Positions 8,224 through 17,573 are shown, counted from the stretch's first letter. The stretch is DNA of 64,000 nucleotides from Clostridia bacterium (GCA_017403155.1 JAFQOP010000012.1:62001-126000), one strand, 5' to 3'. Notes: generated by a model from the sequence alone, not told the origin. Numbers and translations are program-made.

Positions 8224-8553
8224 ATGGAAAGAAACGAAAACGGACTTAACGTCCTCTTCGAGGGGCGGCGAGGCTCGGCAGGTTCGGCGCAGGGCGCAGG
8301 ACGCGGTAACGGCGGCGGTGCCGTTGGCAACGGCGCAGGTGGCTGCAGCGACTCGCGCAATGGCGCGATGCAAAGCGGGCGAGAGAATGCCTCAAGCGGT
8401 GGCTGTATAGGTCGACACCCGTCGGGGGACGACGTGCAGCTTGCTATGGTCTACGCTCCCTTTCAGTGCTTCAGAATGACCTACGCGCCCGAGAATGCGC
8501 TGATGCGCGGAACACTCTTTGAAGAGCTCGATAAGCCGCTTGAGGAATACTGA
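8224..8553 (+). CDS. cotJA: Spore coat associated protein CotJA
   Basis: The C-terminal part (LAMVYAPFQCFRMTYAPENA, then LMRGTLFEELDKPL) is the CotJA signature, about the last 40 of 109 residues. CotJA belongs to a small protein set of the spore coat that is made in the mother cell and assembles with CotJC. The first 60 or so residues are a Gly/Ala/Ser-rich, low-complexity extension not usual in the family. The start follows GAGGAAAGGA, and cotJB and cotJC follow almost without gaps. No convincing sigma-E promoter was found in 8103-8223; a small hairpin (8199-8214) sits just before the ribosome binding site. Confidence 0.88.
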   Translation: MERNENGLNVLFEGRRGSAGSAQGAGRGNGGGAVGNGAGGCSDSRNGAMQSGRENASSGGCIGRHPSGDDVQLAMVYAPFQCFRMTYAPENALMRGTLFEELDKPLEEY

Positions 8554-8554
8554 T

Positions 8555-8833
8555 ATGAACAGACAGACAAGAGGCACGTTTGAAGGCTCGAGAGAGGAAA
8601 TGCTCCGCAGGCTGCAGGAGCTCGCCTTTGCAAAGGTGGAGTGCGAGCTGTATCTCGACGCGTATCCCGAATGCCAGACGGCACTCGAGTATTACAGAAA
8701 TATTGTCGGGCAGTATCGGGAGCTCGCCGAAAGGTATGAGGCAGAATATGCTCCTATAAGGCAGGAAAATATAACAGCCGGCGGCTGGAGTTGGGTGGAT
8801 ACCCCTTGGCCCTGGCAGGAAGGTAGAGGCTGA
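8555..8833 (+). CDS. cotJB: Spore coat protein CotJB
   Basis: The 92-aa protein has the CotJB pattern: a helical segment (LQELAFAKVECELYLDAYPE), then a Tyr/Glu-rich helix, ending in GGWSWVDTPWPWQ, the conserved Trp-rich tail. I chose the ATG at 8555, just after the cotJA stop and preceded by GAGGAA, rather than the in-frame ATG at 8519 inside cotJA. It lies between cotJA and cotJC in the usual order and is probably produced from the same sporulation transcript. Confidence 0.9.
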   Translation: MNRQTRGTFEGSREEMLRRLQELAFAKVECELYLDAYPECQTALEYYRNIVGQYRELAERYEAEYAPIRQENITAGGWSWVDTPWPWQEGRG

Positions 8834-8835
8834 TT

Positions 8836-9444
8836 ATGTGGATATATGAAAAGAAGCTGCAGTATCCCGTCAAGATAAAGAACCCGAATCCCCGTCTCGC
8901 GGGTGTGATTATTTCGCAGCTCGGAGGCCCCGACGGAGAGTTGAGTGCGGCAACGAGATATCTCAACCAGCGCTACACGATGCCCTCGGGCGAGGCTATC
9001 GGCATGCTGACCGACATCGGCAACGAGGAGCTTAACCACGTAGAAATGATAGGTGCTATACTCTACCAGCTTACCAAGAATCTCACGCCCGAGGAGATAA
9101 AGGCGGGCGGTATGGACAAATATTTCGTTGACCATACGCTGGGAGTCTACCCTGCGTCGGCAGACGGTGTTCCCTTTGATGCTAAGTACATTGCATCAAA
9201 GGGCGACGTGCTTGCCGACCTGCACGAGGATCTGGCGGCTGAGCAGAAGGCAAGGGTAACCTATGACAACATTCTGCGTCTGTCAGATGACCCTGACGTA
9301 AATGACGTTATCCGCTTCCTCCGTCAGAGAGAGGTCGTGCATTATCAGCGCTTCGGAGATATTCTCCGCCGCACTCAGGATATACTTGATCAGAAAAATT
9401 TCTACTCCTTCAATCCCGAATACAGGATGAAGAGAAGAAAATAA
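8836..9444 (+). CDS. cotJC: Spore coat protein CotJC, manganese-catalase family
   Basis: The 202-aa protein is a short member of the manganese catalase (ferritin-like) family found in the spore coat. Metal-ligand type motifs are visible: SQLGGPDGELSAATRYLNQR, DIGNEELNHVEMIG (Glu and His ligands) and, later, DLHEDLAAEQKARVTY and REVVHYQRFGD. It starts 2 bp after cotJB. The likely role is coat structure and possibly peroxide protection; activity is not shown by sequence. A strong terminator follows at 9507-9535. Confidence 0.93.
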   Translation: MWIYEKKLQYPVKIKNPNPRLAGVIISQLGGPDGELSAATRYLNQRYTMPSGEAIGMLTDIGNEELNHVEMIGAILYQLTKNLTPEEIKAGGMDKYFVDHTLGVYPASADGVPFDAKYIASKGDVLADLHEDLAAEQKARVTYDNILRLSDDPDVNDVIRFLRQREVVHYQRFGDILRRTQDILDQKNFYSFNPEYRMKRRK

Positions 9445-9506
9445 TTTCGGTGGGAGCCCCACCCTACGGTAGGCATCTCCGGTACAGTAAATTTATCCTC
9501 CAAACG

Positions 9507-9535
9507 AAAAAGCCGAGCATCTGCTCGGCTTTTTT
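9507..9535. terminator. Bidirectional terminator between cotJC and the 181-aa protein gene
   Basis: The stem AGCCGAGCA/TGCTCGGCT (9511-9530) has A- and T-runs on the two sides, so it can stop the converging transcripts from either side. Confidence 0.85.
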
Positions 9536-9537
9536 GC

Positions 9538-10083
9538 TTAATAATCGTCTTCTTCATTCAGGGCGCGCAGCTCTCTTGCCTCGGCAGCAAATTCAACAAC
9601 CTTGGAAAAGAACTCATCGGAGCCCTCGAGGATAAGCTCGGACTTTTCGAAGCCCGACTTGACGTACATACGGTAGCTGACGTCGGGAGAAAGCGTCGGG
9701 CAATAGATGAAAAGGGCGGTGGTTTTATCCTTTTTGTGTGCCTTGCGCTCGGCGGCGGTCTCGCGCTCCACGCGCTCGATATCTGCGAGAGTTACGCGGC
9801 AGAGGGTTACCTCGCGCTTGCCCGTCATCTGACGGACGACGAAGAGGGGCTCGTCCACACCCGTGGCAATGATATCATAATAGAACCTTACGGAGAGGTA
9901 TTTGGTATACATAAGCGTGCCCGAGGTGAGGAAGCCAACGCAGAGCATTCCTATAATTCCGCGGTACTGACCGACTATCGTCGTTATGGCGAACGCTATG
10001 GCGGCAAGCACGAAGAAAAGTATCATAAGGTTGCGCGCTTTTTTGTTCTGCGGCTTTGGCTGTGCAGAAAAATCAGTTATCAC
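9538..10083 (-). CDS. Small membrane protein of unknown function
   Basis: The protein is 181 aa if started at the GTG at 10083, which has AGGAG about seven bases upstream and overlaps the preceding gene by 11 bp. A longer frame to 10173 would sit inside that gene. Two adjacent membrane segments (LMILFFVLAAIAFAITTIVG and a second one through LCVGFLTSGTLMY) lie near the N-terminus, followed by a cytosolic basic/acidic domain. It resembles PH-domain-like membrane proteins in layout only; no family is claimed. It is probably co-transcribed with the upstream 246-aa gene. Confidence 0.6.
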   Translation of the reverse strand: MITDFSAQPKPQNKKARNLMILFFVLAAIAFAITTIVGQYRGIIGMLCVGFLTSGTLMYTKYLSVRFYYDIIATGVDEPLFVVRQMTGKREVTLCRVTLADIERVERETAAERKAHKKDKTTALFIYCPTLSPDVSYRMYVKSGFEKSELILEGSDEFFSKVVEFAAEARELRALNEEDDY

Positions 10084-10813
10084 TTGGCTTCTCCTCTCCC
10101 GAAAGCTCATAATCCTTGAAAAGGGTGCTGCTGGAGCCTCGCTCATAGACAGCAATGCGGTAAGGGTCGGCATCCGACTCCGTGCCGTTTACGTATATGG
10201 CAACGGAGAGCCAATCGACAGCACCGAGGGTGTCGGCATCAAGGTCCACACCGTCAAAGACGAGCTTGAAATAATTGTAGGTCATGGAGGTGTCGGTCAC
10301 TACTGCATCAAGCGTGCCGATAGGAACGAACATCTCGCTGTCGGGGTCCTCACCCTTTACGAAATTCGGATTATTGCGGTAGAGGACGAAGGTGAAGCTC
10401 TCGGCAAGGTTATCCGAGAGGGTCACACCCCACTTCTTTTCTATCTCACTGCTCAGCGTTTTGTTATAGCGGAGAGAAAACTGCACCTGCTGTGCACCCC
10501 CGACGTAGAAGAAGTTGCCTGCGTAGAAGGTTGTTCCCTTCTCGTTGTCATAGGGATACTGGATAGCCTTTGTCTTGGCGTCAATATCCCCCTCCGTCTT
10601 GTTGTAAAAGGCTGTGAGGGTATCGTTAAAATACAGCTTATCCATACTGTCGGGATAATAATTGAACATTATCATTCTGAAGGCAAAAAGACCGATTACC
10701 GTAATGCACACAGCGGCAATCAATATCTTCAGCAGAAGAACGACCTTATTCTTCCCCTTCGGGGCATCGTCCTCATATTCGTTATAATCGCCGTATCTCT
10801 CAAGATCTTCCAT
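10073..10813 (-). CDS. Single-pass membrane protein of unknown function
   Basis: A 246-aa protein with an acidic N-terminal tail (MEDLERYGDYNEYEDD), one membrane segment (VVLLLKILIAAVCITVIGLF, about residues 24-48) and an extracytoplasmic domain of about 190 residues rich in Asp, Tyr and Phe. No family was recognised. Its promoter is TTGACT-17-TATACT at 10848-10876, the ribosome binding site is AAGGGAAG, and the next gene overlaps its stop. Confidence 0.65.
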   Translation of the reverse strand: MEDLERYGDYNEYEDDAPKGKNKVVLLLKILIAAVCITVIGLFAFRMIMFNYYPDSMDKLYFNDTLTAFYNKTEGDIDAKTKAIQYPYDNEKGTTFYAGNFFYVGGAQQVQFSLRYNKTLSSEIEKKWGVTLSDNLAESFTFVLYRNNPNFVKGEDPDSEMFVPIGTLDAVVTDTSMTYNYFKLVFDGVDLDADTLGAVDWLSVAIYVNGTESDADPYRIAVYERGSSSTLFKDYELSGEEKPSDN

Positions 10814-10847
10814 AATACTTCCCTTAAAGGTTTTTATTTACCTATAA

Positions 10848-10876
10848 AGTATACTATAATAATGCACCAAAGTCAA
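10848..10876 (-). promoter_or_regulatory. Promoter of the two-gene membrane protein unit
   Basis: Minus-strand TTGACT (10871-10876), 17 bp, TATACT (10848-10853). Confidence 0.7.
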
Positions 10877-10962
10877 TATAGGCGAGAAAGTTTACAACTT
10901 TCGGGAAGGGGAGGCACTGCCCTATCCTCGCGCCATACATCCCTTTTGCTATGCGTCAAGCT

Positions 10963-10991
10963 AAAAGCCACCGCGTTTTAGACTCGGTGGC
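10963..10991 (-). terminator. Terminator of the BspA-like lipoprotein gene
   Basis: Minus-strand stem GCCACCG/CGGTGGC (10967-10991) followed by TTTT. Confidence 0.7.
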
Positions 10992-11003
10992 TTTGCTAAT
11001 AAA

Positions 11004-14000
11004 TTATGATTCCTTGTATCCCCATACGACGGGAAGGTAGCCGTAATATGAGTAATTCCAATCGTCATCCCAACCACTAGGCTCGTTTTCTGCCTCGCAG
11101 TATATGGTAAGGGTTGTGCAATCGTAGAACGCCTCCTCGCCGATGCTTGTGACGCTGTCGGGGATTGTTATGCTAGTGAGGCTTGTGCAATTGGAGAACG
11201 CATATTCGCCGATGCTTGTAACCCCGTTTCCGATATTCACAATCGTAAGGCTCGTGCAACCACGGAACGCATAATCATCGATGCTTTTAACACTGTCGGG
11301 GATAGTCACGCTCTCAAGGCTTGTGCAACCGCGGAACGCATAATCGCCGATGTTTGTGACTCTTTTTCCGATAGTCACGCTCTCAAGGCTCGTGCAACCG
11401 GAGAACGCATCATAGCCGATGCTTGTTACGCTGTCGGGGATAATAACGCCTGTAAGCTTAGAGCAATTTGAGAACGCATTGTCAGTAATTAACTTTGTGC
11501 TGTTATGAATATTGCATGATGCCATAGAGTCACTTTTTATTTTCACAAGTGCGACATATGGGTTGGAATCATTGCCTAGATAATAAGCATTATCATATTC
11601 GTTATATATAAGACTTACGCAACCGTAGAACGCACGATAGCCAATACTTTTGACGCTGTCAGGGATATTTACGTTCTCAAGGCTTGTGCAACCGCGGAAC
11701 GCATAATCGCCGATGTTTGTAACCCCGTTTCCGATATTCACACTCGTAAGGCTCGTGCAACTCCAGAACGTTTCAATGCCAATATTTGTAACGCTGTCGG
11801 GGATAATAACGCCTGTAAGCTTAGAGCAATTCGAGAACGCATTGTCAGCAATTAACTTTGTGCTGTTATGGATATAGCATGATGTTATAAAACTATATTT
11901 TCCCTCTACAAGTGCGACATATGGGTTGGAATCATTGCCTAGATAATAAGCATTATCATATTCGTTATATATACGGGTTGAGCAACCGTAGAACGCCTCC
12001 TCGCCGATGCTTGTGACGCCGTCGGGGATTGTTATGCTAGTGAGGCTTGTGCAATATTCGAACGCCCTATTGCCGATGCTTGTTACGCCATTGCCGACAG
12101 ACACGCTTGCAAGGCTCGTGCAACCGTAGAACGCACGATAGCCAATACTTTTGACGCTGTCGGGGATTGTTATGCTAGTGAGGCTTGTGCAATCATCAAA
12201 CGCCCACGCACCGATGCTTACAAGTTGACTATTATCGCCAAATACCACGCTCTCTAGGCTCATACAATCCAAGAACGCATATTCACCGATGCTTGTAACC
12301 CCGTTTCCGATATTCACACTCGTAAGGCTCGTGCAACCACGGAACGCATAATCATCGATGCTTTTAACACTGTCGGGGATAGTCACGCTCTCAAGGCTCG
12401 TGCAACCGTCGAACGCATAATCGCCGATGCTCGTGACGCTGTCGGGGATAGCAAAACTCTTTTCCATTTTTCCTACAGCATACTGTATAAGAGTCTTTCC
12501 ATCTATTGTATAGAGGTTTCCGCATATCGATGCGAAATGTTCATTATTTGCATCGACGTATATACTGGCTAGCCCTTTGCAATTATAGAATACAGAGAAG
12601 TCAATGTTCGTTACCCCTTTACCGATAGTTACGCTCTCAAGGCTCGTGCAACCGAGGAACGCATAATCACCGATGCTTTTAACACTGTCGGGGATAGTCA
12701 CGCTCTCAAGGCTTGTGCAACCGGAGAACGCCCTTTCGCCGATTCTTTTAACACTGTCGGGGATAATAAAACTTGTATCCTTCTTTCCAACAGCGTATTG
12801 ACGCAATACCGTACCACCTTTTGTATACAGATTTCCATCTATAGACTCGTAAGCGACATTGCCCGTCGCAACCTCAATACTCTCAAGGCTCGTGCAATCA
12901 CGAAACACCATACCGACAATGCTAGTGACACTTTCGGGGATAATTATGCTCTTGAGACTTGAGCAACCTGAGAACGAATTAACATCGATAAATGTTACGC
13001 TATCGGGGATTGTTATGCTAGTGAGGCTCGTGCAATCTTCGAACGCAGAATAGTCGATGCTTGTGACGGCATAATTGTTTGATTTATACACTATATTTGA
13101 TTTGATTATCGCTTCTTTGATATTTCGCGGCTGCCGGCTAACGGTAGCGACACTGCCTATGATACCATACCTTATACCGTCTACTACTGTATAAATATAT
13201 CCATCATCTGCTACGTCATTATTGTTGCTATCCCATACGACGGTACAAGCATTCCAATGAACATTGAACCCACTAGCCGGTTCGCTTTGCAACTCACAAT
13301 ATATGGTAAGGCTCGAGCAACCGTAGAACGCATAATCGCCGATGCTTGTAACCCCGTTTCCGATAGTCACGCTCGTAAGGCTCGTGCAATCGTAGAACGC
13401 ATACCAGCCAATACTTTTGACGCTGTCGGGGATAGTCACGCTCTCAAGGCTCGTGCAACCGCGGAACGCATCACAGCCGATGCTTGTTACGCCATTGCCG
13501 ACAGACACGCTTGCAAGGCTCGTGCAACCGCGGAACGCATAATCGCTGATGCTTTTAACACTGTCGGGGATTACAAGCTCTGTCACAATCTTATCTATAA
13601 TATAGAGATTTCCTGAATGGTATAGCGGATTTGCAAAGTCACTATCAAAGGATATATTGCACCAGTTTGCTATATCGCTGATATATATACTCTTTAAGCT
13701 CATGCAACCGCGGAACGCATCATAGCCGATGCTTGTTACGCTGTTGGGAATAGTTATGCTCTCAAGGCTTGTGCAATCCTCAAACGCCCAACTGCCGATG
13801 CTTGTAACCCCGTTTCCGATATTCACACTCGTAAGGCTCGAGCAACCGGAGAACGCATATTTATCGATGCTTGTTACGCTGTTGGGGATAGTCACGCTCT
13901 CAAGGCTTGTGCAACCGCGGAACGCATAATCGCTGATGCTTTTAACACTGTCGGGGATAGTCACGCTCTCAAGGCTCGTGCAATTCTCGAACGCAGCATA

Positions 14001-15887
14001 GTAGATTCCTGTAACACTATATGTGTTCCCGCAATATGTGATTTCTGATGGAATATTAGCTTCCTTTAGACTGCTGCTTTGACTCGCCAACGAAGCGTTT
14101 CCATCCTTAATTGCATATCTCACGCCTTCTATTACAATATGAACATATCCATCATCTGCTACGTCATTATTGTTGCTATCCCATACGACGGGACAACCAT
14201 TCCAATAAATATTAAACCAACTAGGCGGTCTGCTCTGCGACTCACAATATATGGTAAGGCTCGAGCAATCTACGAACGCCCACTCGCCAATACTTGTGAC
14301 ACTTTCCGGAATAATTACGCTTGTAAGACTCGTGCAACCGTAGAACGCATACCAGCCGATGCTTGTGACGCTGTCGGGGATAGTAAAACTCATATCACTC
14401 TTTCCAAGTGCGTATTGAACTAAAGTTGTACCATCCTTCGTATACAAATTTCCGCCTATTGACGTATAGGTTGTGTTGCTCTCATCAACCATAATGCTCT
14501 CAAGACTCGTGCAATCGGAGAACGCATATTTACCGATGCTTGTTACGCTGTTGGGAATAACAAAACTAGCATCGCTTTTTCCAACAGCGTATTTAACTAG
14601 CGTTGTGCCGCCTTTTGTATACAGATTTCCATCTATAGACTCGTAAGCAACATTACCCGTAGAAACCTCGATGCTCTCAAGGCTCGTGCATCTATAAAAC
14701 GCCCACGCACTAATGCTTGTTACGCTGTCAGGAATAGTTATGCTCGTAAGGCTTGTGCAATAGGAGAACGCTCTATCAGCAATTAACTTTGTGCTGTTAT
14801 GAATATTGCATGATGCTATGTCACGTTTTATTCCCACAAGTGCGACATATGGGTTGGAATCATTGCCTAGATAATATGCATTATCGTATTTGATATATAT
14901 ACGGGTTGAGCAACCAAGGAACGCCTCCTCGCCGATGCTTGTTATGCTGTCAGGGATATTTACGCGCGTAAGGCTCATGCAATTACGAAACGCCCAACTG
15001 CCGATGCTTGTAACCCCGTTTCCGATATTCACACTCGTAAGGCTCGTGCAATCGTAGAACGCATATTTATCGATGCTTTTAACACTGTCGGGGATAGTCA
15101 TGCTCACAAGGCTTGTGCAACGGTAGAATGCCGAATTACCGATGCTTGTTACGCTGTCGGGTATCTCAATGCTCGTAAGGCTTGTGCAATATTGGAATGC
15201 CGAATCGCCAATGCTTGTGACTCCGTTTCCGATAGTCACGCTCGTAAGGCTCGTGCAATCGGAGAACGCATAATCACCGATGCTTGTTACGGGGAGACCT
15301 TTGTAAGTAGCGGGTATGAACACCACTGTATCCGTTCCATCATAATCAGTTATTGCGTATTCATTTCCGTTAAGTGTATATCTCAAACCCTCAGTACCTG
15401 CTCCGCAAACACTGCAATACCCTGTATCAAAAGCATGTTTGGTTGACGGAATTATATTCTGTTCAACCAGCACTTCGCCACAAACCGAGCAGTGAGAGCC
15501 CTGTGTAAGACCTATTTCAGTACATGTCGGGGGCACAGCTTCGTCTATCACCTCTGTGTGACCCGTCATCTCAATGGTTTGATGGTTCTTAACGTATCCA
15601 CAAACGGTGCATGTATCCTTCTCGTAACCATCTTCAGTGCAGTTGGGTGCGAGGCTAGTATGAGCAAAACTATGATTGTCGAATGTGCCGTTCTTCCAAT
15701 CTAAAGCTCCGCAATTCAAACATTCGCGGTAGAATCTCCGTTCCTCACAATTTAAATTATCGCTTCCCACAACCTCTGTCCATTCTCCGTAGACGTGCTC
15801 TTCTTCGTCACATGACGAAATGGCAAGCACTGCAGTTGCCAACAAAAGCACTGCCAGCAGCACCAAAAGAATTTTCTTCGCCTTCAT
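11004..15887 (-). CDS. Giant BspA-type leucine-rich-repeat surface lipoprotein
   Basis: The 1627-aa protein begins with a lipoprotein signal peptide ending LAISSC, so Cys26 should be lipidated and the protein anchored outside the membrane. Residues about 50-165 hold several CxxC knuckles (CLNCG, CTVCG, CSVCG) spaced like small zinc-ribbon or disulfide units. After that I count about 43 copies of the 23-residue LRR_5/BspA unit of form VTSIGDYAFSDCTSLTSVTI. Longer modules recur too: HNSTKLIAD and YLGNDSNPYVAL each appear three times, and LPVV/CTVVWDSNNNDVADDGY twice. BspA-type repeats commonly mediate adhesion to host or matrix proteins; the ligand here is unknown. The DNA is highly repetitive and prone to copy-number change or misassembly. 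A structured leader with terminator (15905-16056) precedes it. Confidence 0.93.
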   Translation of the reverse strand: MKAKKILLVLLAVLLLATAVLAISSCDEEEHVYGEWTEVVGSDNLNCEERRFYRECLNCGALDWKNGTFDNHSFAHTSLAPNCTEDGYEKDTCTVCGYVKNHQTIEMTGHTEVIDEAVPPTCTEIGLTQGSHCSVCGEVLVEQNIIPSTKHAFDTGYCSVCGAGTEGLRYTLNGNEYAITDYDGTDTVVFIPATYKGLPVTSIGDYAFSDCTSLTSVTIGNGVTSIGDSAFQYCTSLTSIEIPDSVTSIGNSAFYRCTSLVSMTIPDSVKSIDKYAFYDCTSLTSVNIGNGVTSIGSWAFRNCMSLTRVNIPDSITSIGEEAFLGCSTRIYIKYDNAYYLGNDSNPYVALVGIKRDIASCNIHNSTKLIADRAFSYCTSLTSITIPDSVTSISAWAFYRCTSLESIEVSTGNVAYESIDGNLYTKGGTTLVKYAVGKSDASFVIPNSVTSIGKYAFSDCTSLESIMVDESNTTYTSIGGNLYTKDGTTLVQYALGKSDMSFTIPDSVTSIGWYAFYGCTSLTSVIIPESVTSIGEWAFVDCSSLTIYCESQSRPPSWFNIYWNGCPVVWDSNNNDVADDGYVHIVIEGVRYAIKDGNASLASQSSSLKEANIPSEITYCGNTYSVTGIYYAAFENCTSLESVTIPDSVKSISDYAFRGCTSLESVTIPNSVTSIDKYAFSGCSSLTSVNIGNGVTSIGSWAFEDCTSLESITIPNSVTSIGYDAFRGCMSLKSIYISDIANWCNISFDSDFANPLYHSGNLYIIDKIVTELVIPDSVKSISDYAFRGCTSLASVSVGNGVTSIGCDAFRGCTSLESVTIPDSVKSIGWYAFYDCTSLTSVTIGNGVTSIGDYAFYGCSSLTIYCELQSEPASGFNVHWNACTVVWDSNNNDVADDGYIYTVVDGIRYGIIGSVATVSRQPRNIKEAIIKSNIVYKSNNYAVTSIDYSAFEDCTSLTSITIPDSVTFIDVNSFSGCSSLKSIIIPESVTSIVGMVFRDCTSLESIEVATGNVAYESIDGNLYTKGGTVLRQYAVGKKDTSFIIPDSVKRIGERAFSGCTSLESVTIPDSVKSIGDYAFLGCTSLESVTIGKGVTNIDFSVFYNCKGLASIYVDANNEHFASICGNLYTIDGKTLIQYAVGKMEKSFAIPDSVTSIGDYAFDGCTSLESVTIPDSVKSIDDYAFRGCTSLTSVNIGNGVTSIGEYAFLDCMSLESVVFGDNSQLVSIGAWAFDDCTSLTSITIPDSVKSIGYRAFYGCTSLASVSVGNGVTSIGNRAFEYCTSLTSITIPDGVTSIGEEAFYGCSTRIYNEYDNAYYLGNDSNPYVALVEGKYSFITSCYIHNSTKLIADNAFSNCSKLTGVIIPDSVTNIGIETFWSCTSLTSVNIGNGVTNIGDYAFRGCTSLENVNIPDSVKSIGYRAFYGCVSLIYNEYDNAYYLGNDSNPYVALVKIKSDSMASCNIHNSTKLITDNAFSNCSKLTGVIIPDSVTSIGYDAFSGCTSLESVTIGKRVTNIGDYAFRGCTSLESVTIPDSVKSIDDYAFRGCTSLTIVNIGNGVTSIGEYAFSNCTSLTSITIPDSVTSIGEEAFYDCTTLTIYCEAENEPSGWDDDWNYSYYGYLPVVWGYKES

Positions 15888-15904
15888 AGTTTCTCTCCTT
15901 TAAA

Positions 15905-16056
15905 ATAAAAAAGTGCGCCCGCAAAGCGAGCGCACTCCATAAAGTACTCTCCTTTGCTGCGACACAAACCTTTCTCAAGAAGATATGAAAAAGACGGAGG
16001 TACTAAATGGCATAGTACACCCTTCTTGAGAAATTATTCGGTTTATGTCGCAACAC
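15905..16056 (-). ncRNA. Structured leader RNA with intrinsic terminator upstream of the BspA-like gene
   Basis: On the minus strand the RNA opens with a 15-pair stem (16040-16054 with 15956-15970), then a 12-pair perfect stem (16022-16033 with 15971-15982), then a 6-pair hairpin (16013-16018 with 16000-16005). It ends in a terminator, AGTGCGC/GCGCACT (15912-15936), with a U-rich tail whose last bases lie about ten nt before the ribosome binding site AAAGGAG. The segment at 15996-16005 could alternatively pair with 15943-15952 (nine pairs, one bulged A). This is the architecture of a cis-acting attenuator. I found no T-box AGGGTGGNACCGCG and no riboswitch class that I recognise. Confidence 0.65.
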
Positions 16057-16057
16057 T

Positions 16058-16086
16058 ATTATATCACTAGTGGAAATAAAATGCAA
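16058..16086 (-). promoter_or_regulatory. Promoter of the leader RNA and BspA-like gene
   Basis: Minus-strand TTGCAT (16081-16086), 17 bp, TATAAT (16058-16063); start predicted near 16051. Confidence 0.75.
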
Positions 16087-16254
16087 TACGTAAATTTAAT
16101 TATAAGTTAAGCAAGCGTAGGTTGCGCGAGATTTTATTGCTTAAACAATTACAGAGTGCCCTGCTTAATTACGGGCGAGCAGAATTTAGCAGAGATGGTG
16201 AGCAGGAGGACGAAGGCGTATATAAATACGTCGAGTTCGCTTGCGCGACAAAAA

Positions 16255-16281
16255 AGAAGCCCTGCAAGAGGGCTTCTTTTG
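16255..16281. terminator. Terminator after gap
   Basis: Stem AGAAGCCCT/AGGGCTTCT (16255-16277) with A- and T-runs on both sides; it ends gap on the minus strand. The stretch 16087-16254 before it contains no feature I can support. Confidence 0.85.
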
Positions 16282-16307
16282 GTGTATGCAAATTATGCCG
16301 ATCGTAA

Positions 16308-17327
16308 TTAAGCAAGTTCGGCGAAGTACTTGATAGTCCTTACCATCTGGGAGGTGTAGGAGTTCTCGTTGTCGTACCAGGAAACAACCTGTACCTGGTA
16401 GGTATCGTCGTCGATCTTTGCTACCATGGTCTGGGTGGAATCGAAGAGAGAGCCGTACTTGATACCGATAACGTCGCTGGAAACGATCTCGTCGGTGTTG
16501 TAGCCGAAGGACTCGGAAGCCTGTGCCTTCATAGCTGCGTTGATGGAATCAACGGTGATGTCCTTGCCCTTTACTACTGCTACGAGGATAGTGGTAGAGC
16601 CGGTGCAGGTGGGAACTCTCTGAGCGGAGCCGATAAGCTTGCCGTTGAGCTCGGGGATAACAAGGCCGATAGCCTTTGCAGCGCCGGTGGAGTTGGGAAC
16701 GATGTTCTGCGCGCCTGCGCGAGCACGGCGGAGGTCACCCTTTCTGTGGGGGCCGTCGAGAATCATCTGGTCGCCGGTGTATGCGTGTACGGTAGTCATG
16801 ATACCGGACTGGATAGGAGCGTAGTCGTTAAGAGCCTTTGCCATAGGAGCGAGGCAGTTGGTTGTGCAGGATGCTGCGGAGATGATCTTATCCTCAGCGG
16901 TAAGAGTCTCGTTGTTTACGCCGTAAACGATGGTCTTGAGGTCCTTGCCTGCGGGAGCAGAGATAACAACCTTCTTTGCGCCTGCGTTGATGTGAGCCAT
17001 GGACTTCTCGGTGGAGCAGTAGAAGCCGGTGCACTCGAGAACAACGTCAACACCAAGCTCACCCCAAGGGCAGTTAGCTGCGTCCTTCTCTGCGTAGATC
17101 TTGATGGTCTTGCCGCATACGGTGATGCTGTCCTCACCTGCAGCAACGGTGCTTGCATGCTCGTAAGTACCCTGAGCGGTGTCGTACTTAAGAAGGTGAG
17201 CGAGCATCTTGGGGCTGGTAAGGTCGTTGATAGCTACGATCTCGTAACCCTCTGCACCAAACATCTGTCTGAAAGCAAGACGACCAATACGGCCAAAGCC
17301 GTTGATAGCAACCTTTACATTTGCCAT
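16308..17327 (-). CDS. gap: Glyceraldehyde-3-phosphate dehydrogenase, type I
   Basis: This 339-aa NAD-dependent glycolytic enzyme converts glyceraldehyde-3-phosphate to 1,3-bisphosphoglycerate in the cytosol. The N-terminal Rossmann motif is [14 protein letters not shown], the catalytic Cys154 sits in [12 protein letters not shown], and the conserved HAYTGDQ and [12 protein letters not shown] motifs are present. Length is normal. It stands alone, with GGAGG before the ATG, a promoter at 17405-17433 and a terminator at 16255-16281; no central-glycolysis operon follows. Confidence 0.98.
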   Translation of the reverse strand: MANVKVAINGFGRIGRLAFRQMFGAEGYEIVAINDLTSPKMLAHLLKYDTAQGTYEHASTVAAGEDSITVCGKTIKIYAEKDAANCPWGELGVDVVLECTGFYCSTEKSMAHINAGAKKVVISAPAGKDLKTIVYGVNNETLTAEDKIISAASCTTNCLAPMAKALNDYAPIQSGIMTTVHAYTGDQMILDGPHRKGDLRRARAGAQNIVPNSTGAAKAIGLVIPELNGKLIGSAQRVPTCTGSTTILVAVVKGKDITVDSINAAMKAQASESFGYNTDEIVSSDVIGIKYGSLFDSTQTMVAKIDDDTYQVQVVSWYDNENSYTSQMVRTIKYFAELA

Positions 17328-17404
17328 TTTGAAAATCCTCCAAAATATAATTTATTTTTTGTTTTTATCCGATTTCGGGCGGGAAACATCCCACACCAAC
17401 ATAT

Positions 17405-17433
17405 ATTCTAGCACATTTTTTTCAATTATACAA
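17405..17433 (-). promoter_or_regulatory. Promoter of gap
   Basis: Minus-strand TTGTAT (17428-17433), 17 bp, TAGAAT (17405-17410) with an extended TG. Confidence 0.6.
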
Positions 17434-17544
17434 TAGGATTGACTAAATTTTATCAAATTTGTCAGTTTGTATTATTTGTTTTGTTCCCATTCTACCCGTT
17501 TTTGGTCAGTTTAAATAGTCGCGCGTGTGTGTTATTATAAATAC

Positions 17545-17573
17545 TTGACAAGAGGTGGGAGATTTGGTATAAT
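17545..17573 (+). promoter_or_regulatory. Promoter of rnpB
   Basis: Full consensus TTGACA (17545-17550), 17 bp, TATAAT (17568-17573); start predicted near 17580. Confidence 0.9.

Noticed and set aside
9445..9470. Small hairpin GGTGGG/CCCACC after cotJC as a terminator
   Set aside because: No T-run follows; the real terminator is at 9507-9535.
15905..16056. T-box leader upstream of the BspA-like gene
   Set aside because: No T-box bulge sequence or specifier-type stem, and the downstream gene is not amino-acid related.
16122..16307. 61-codon plus-strand frame between the leader RNA and gap
   Set aside because: It runs through the gap terminator and has no promoter or binding site of its own.
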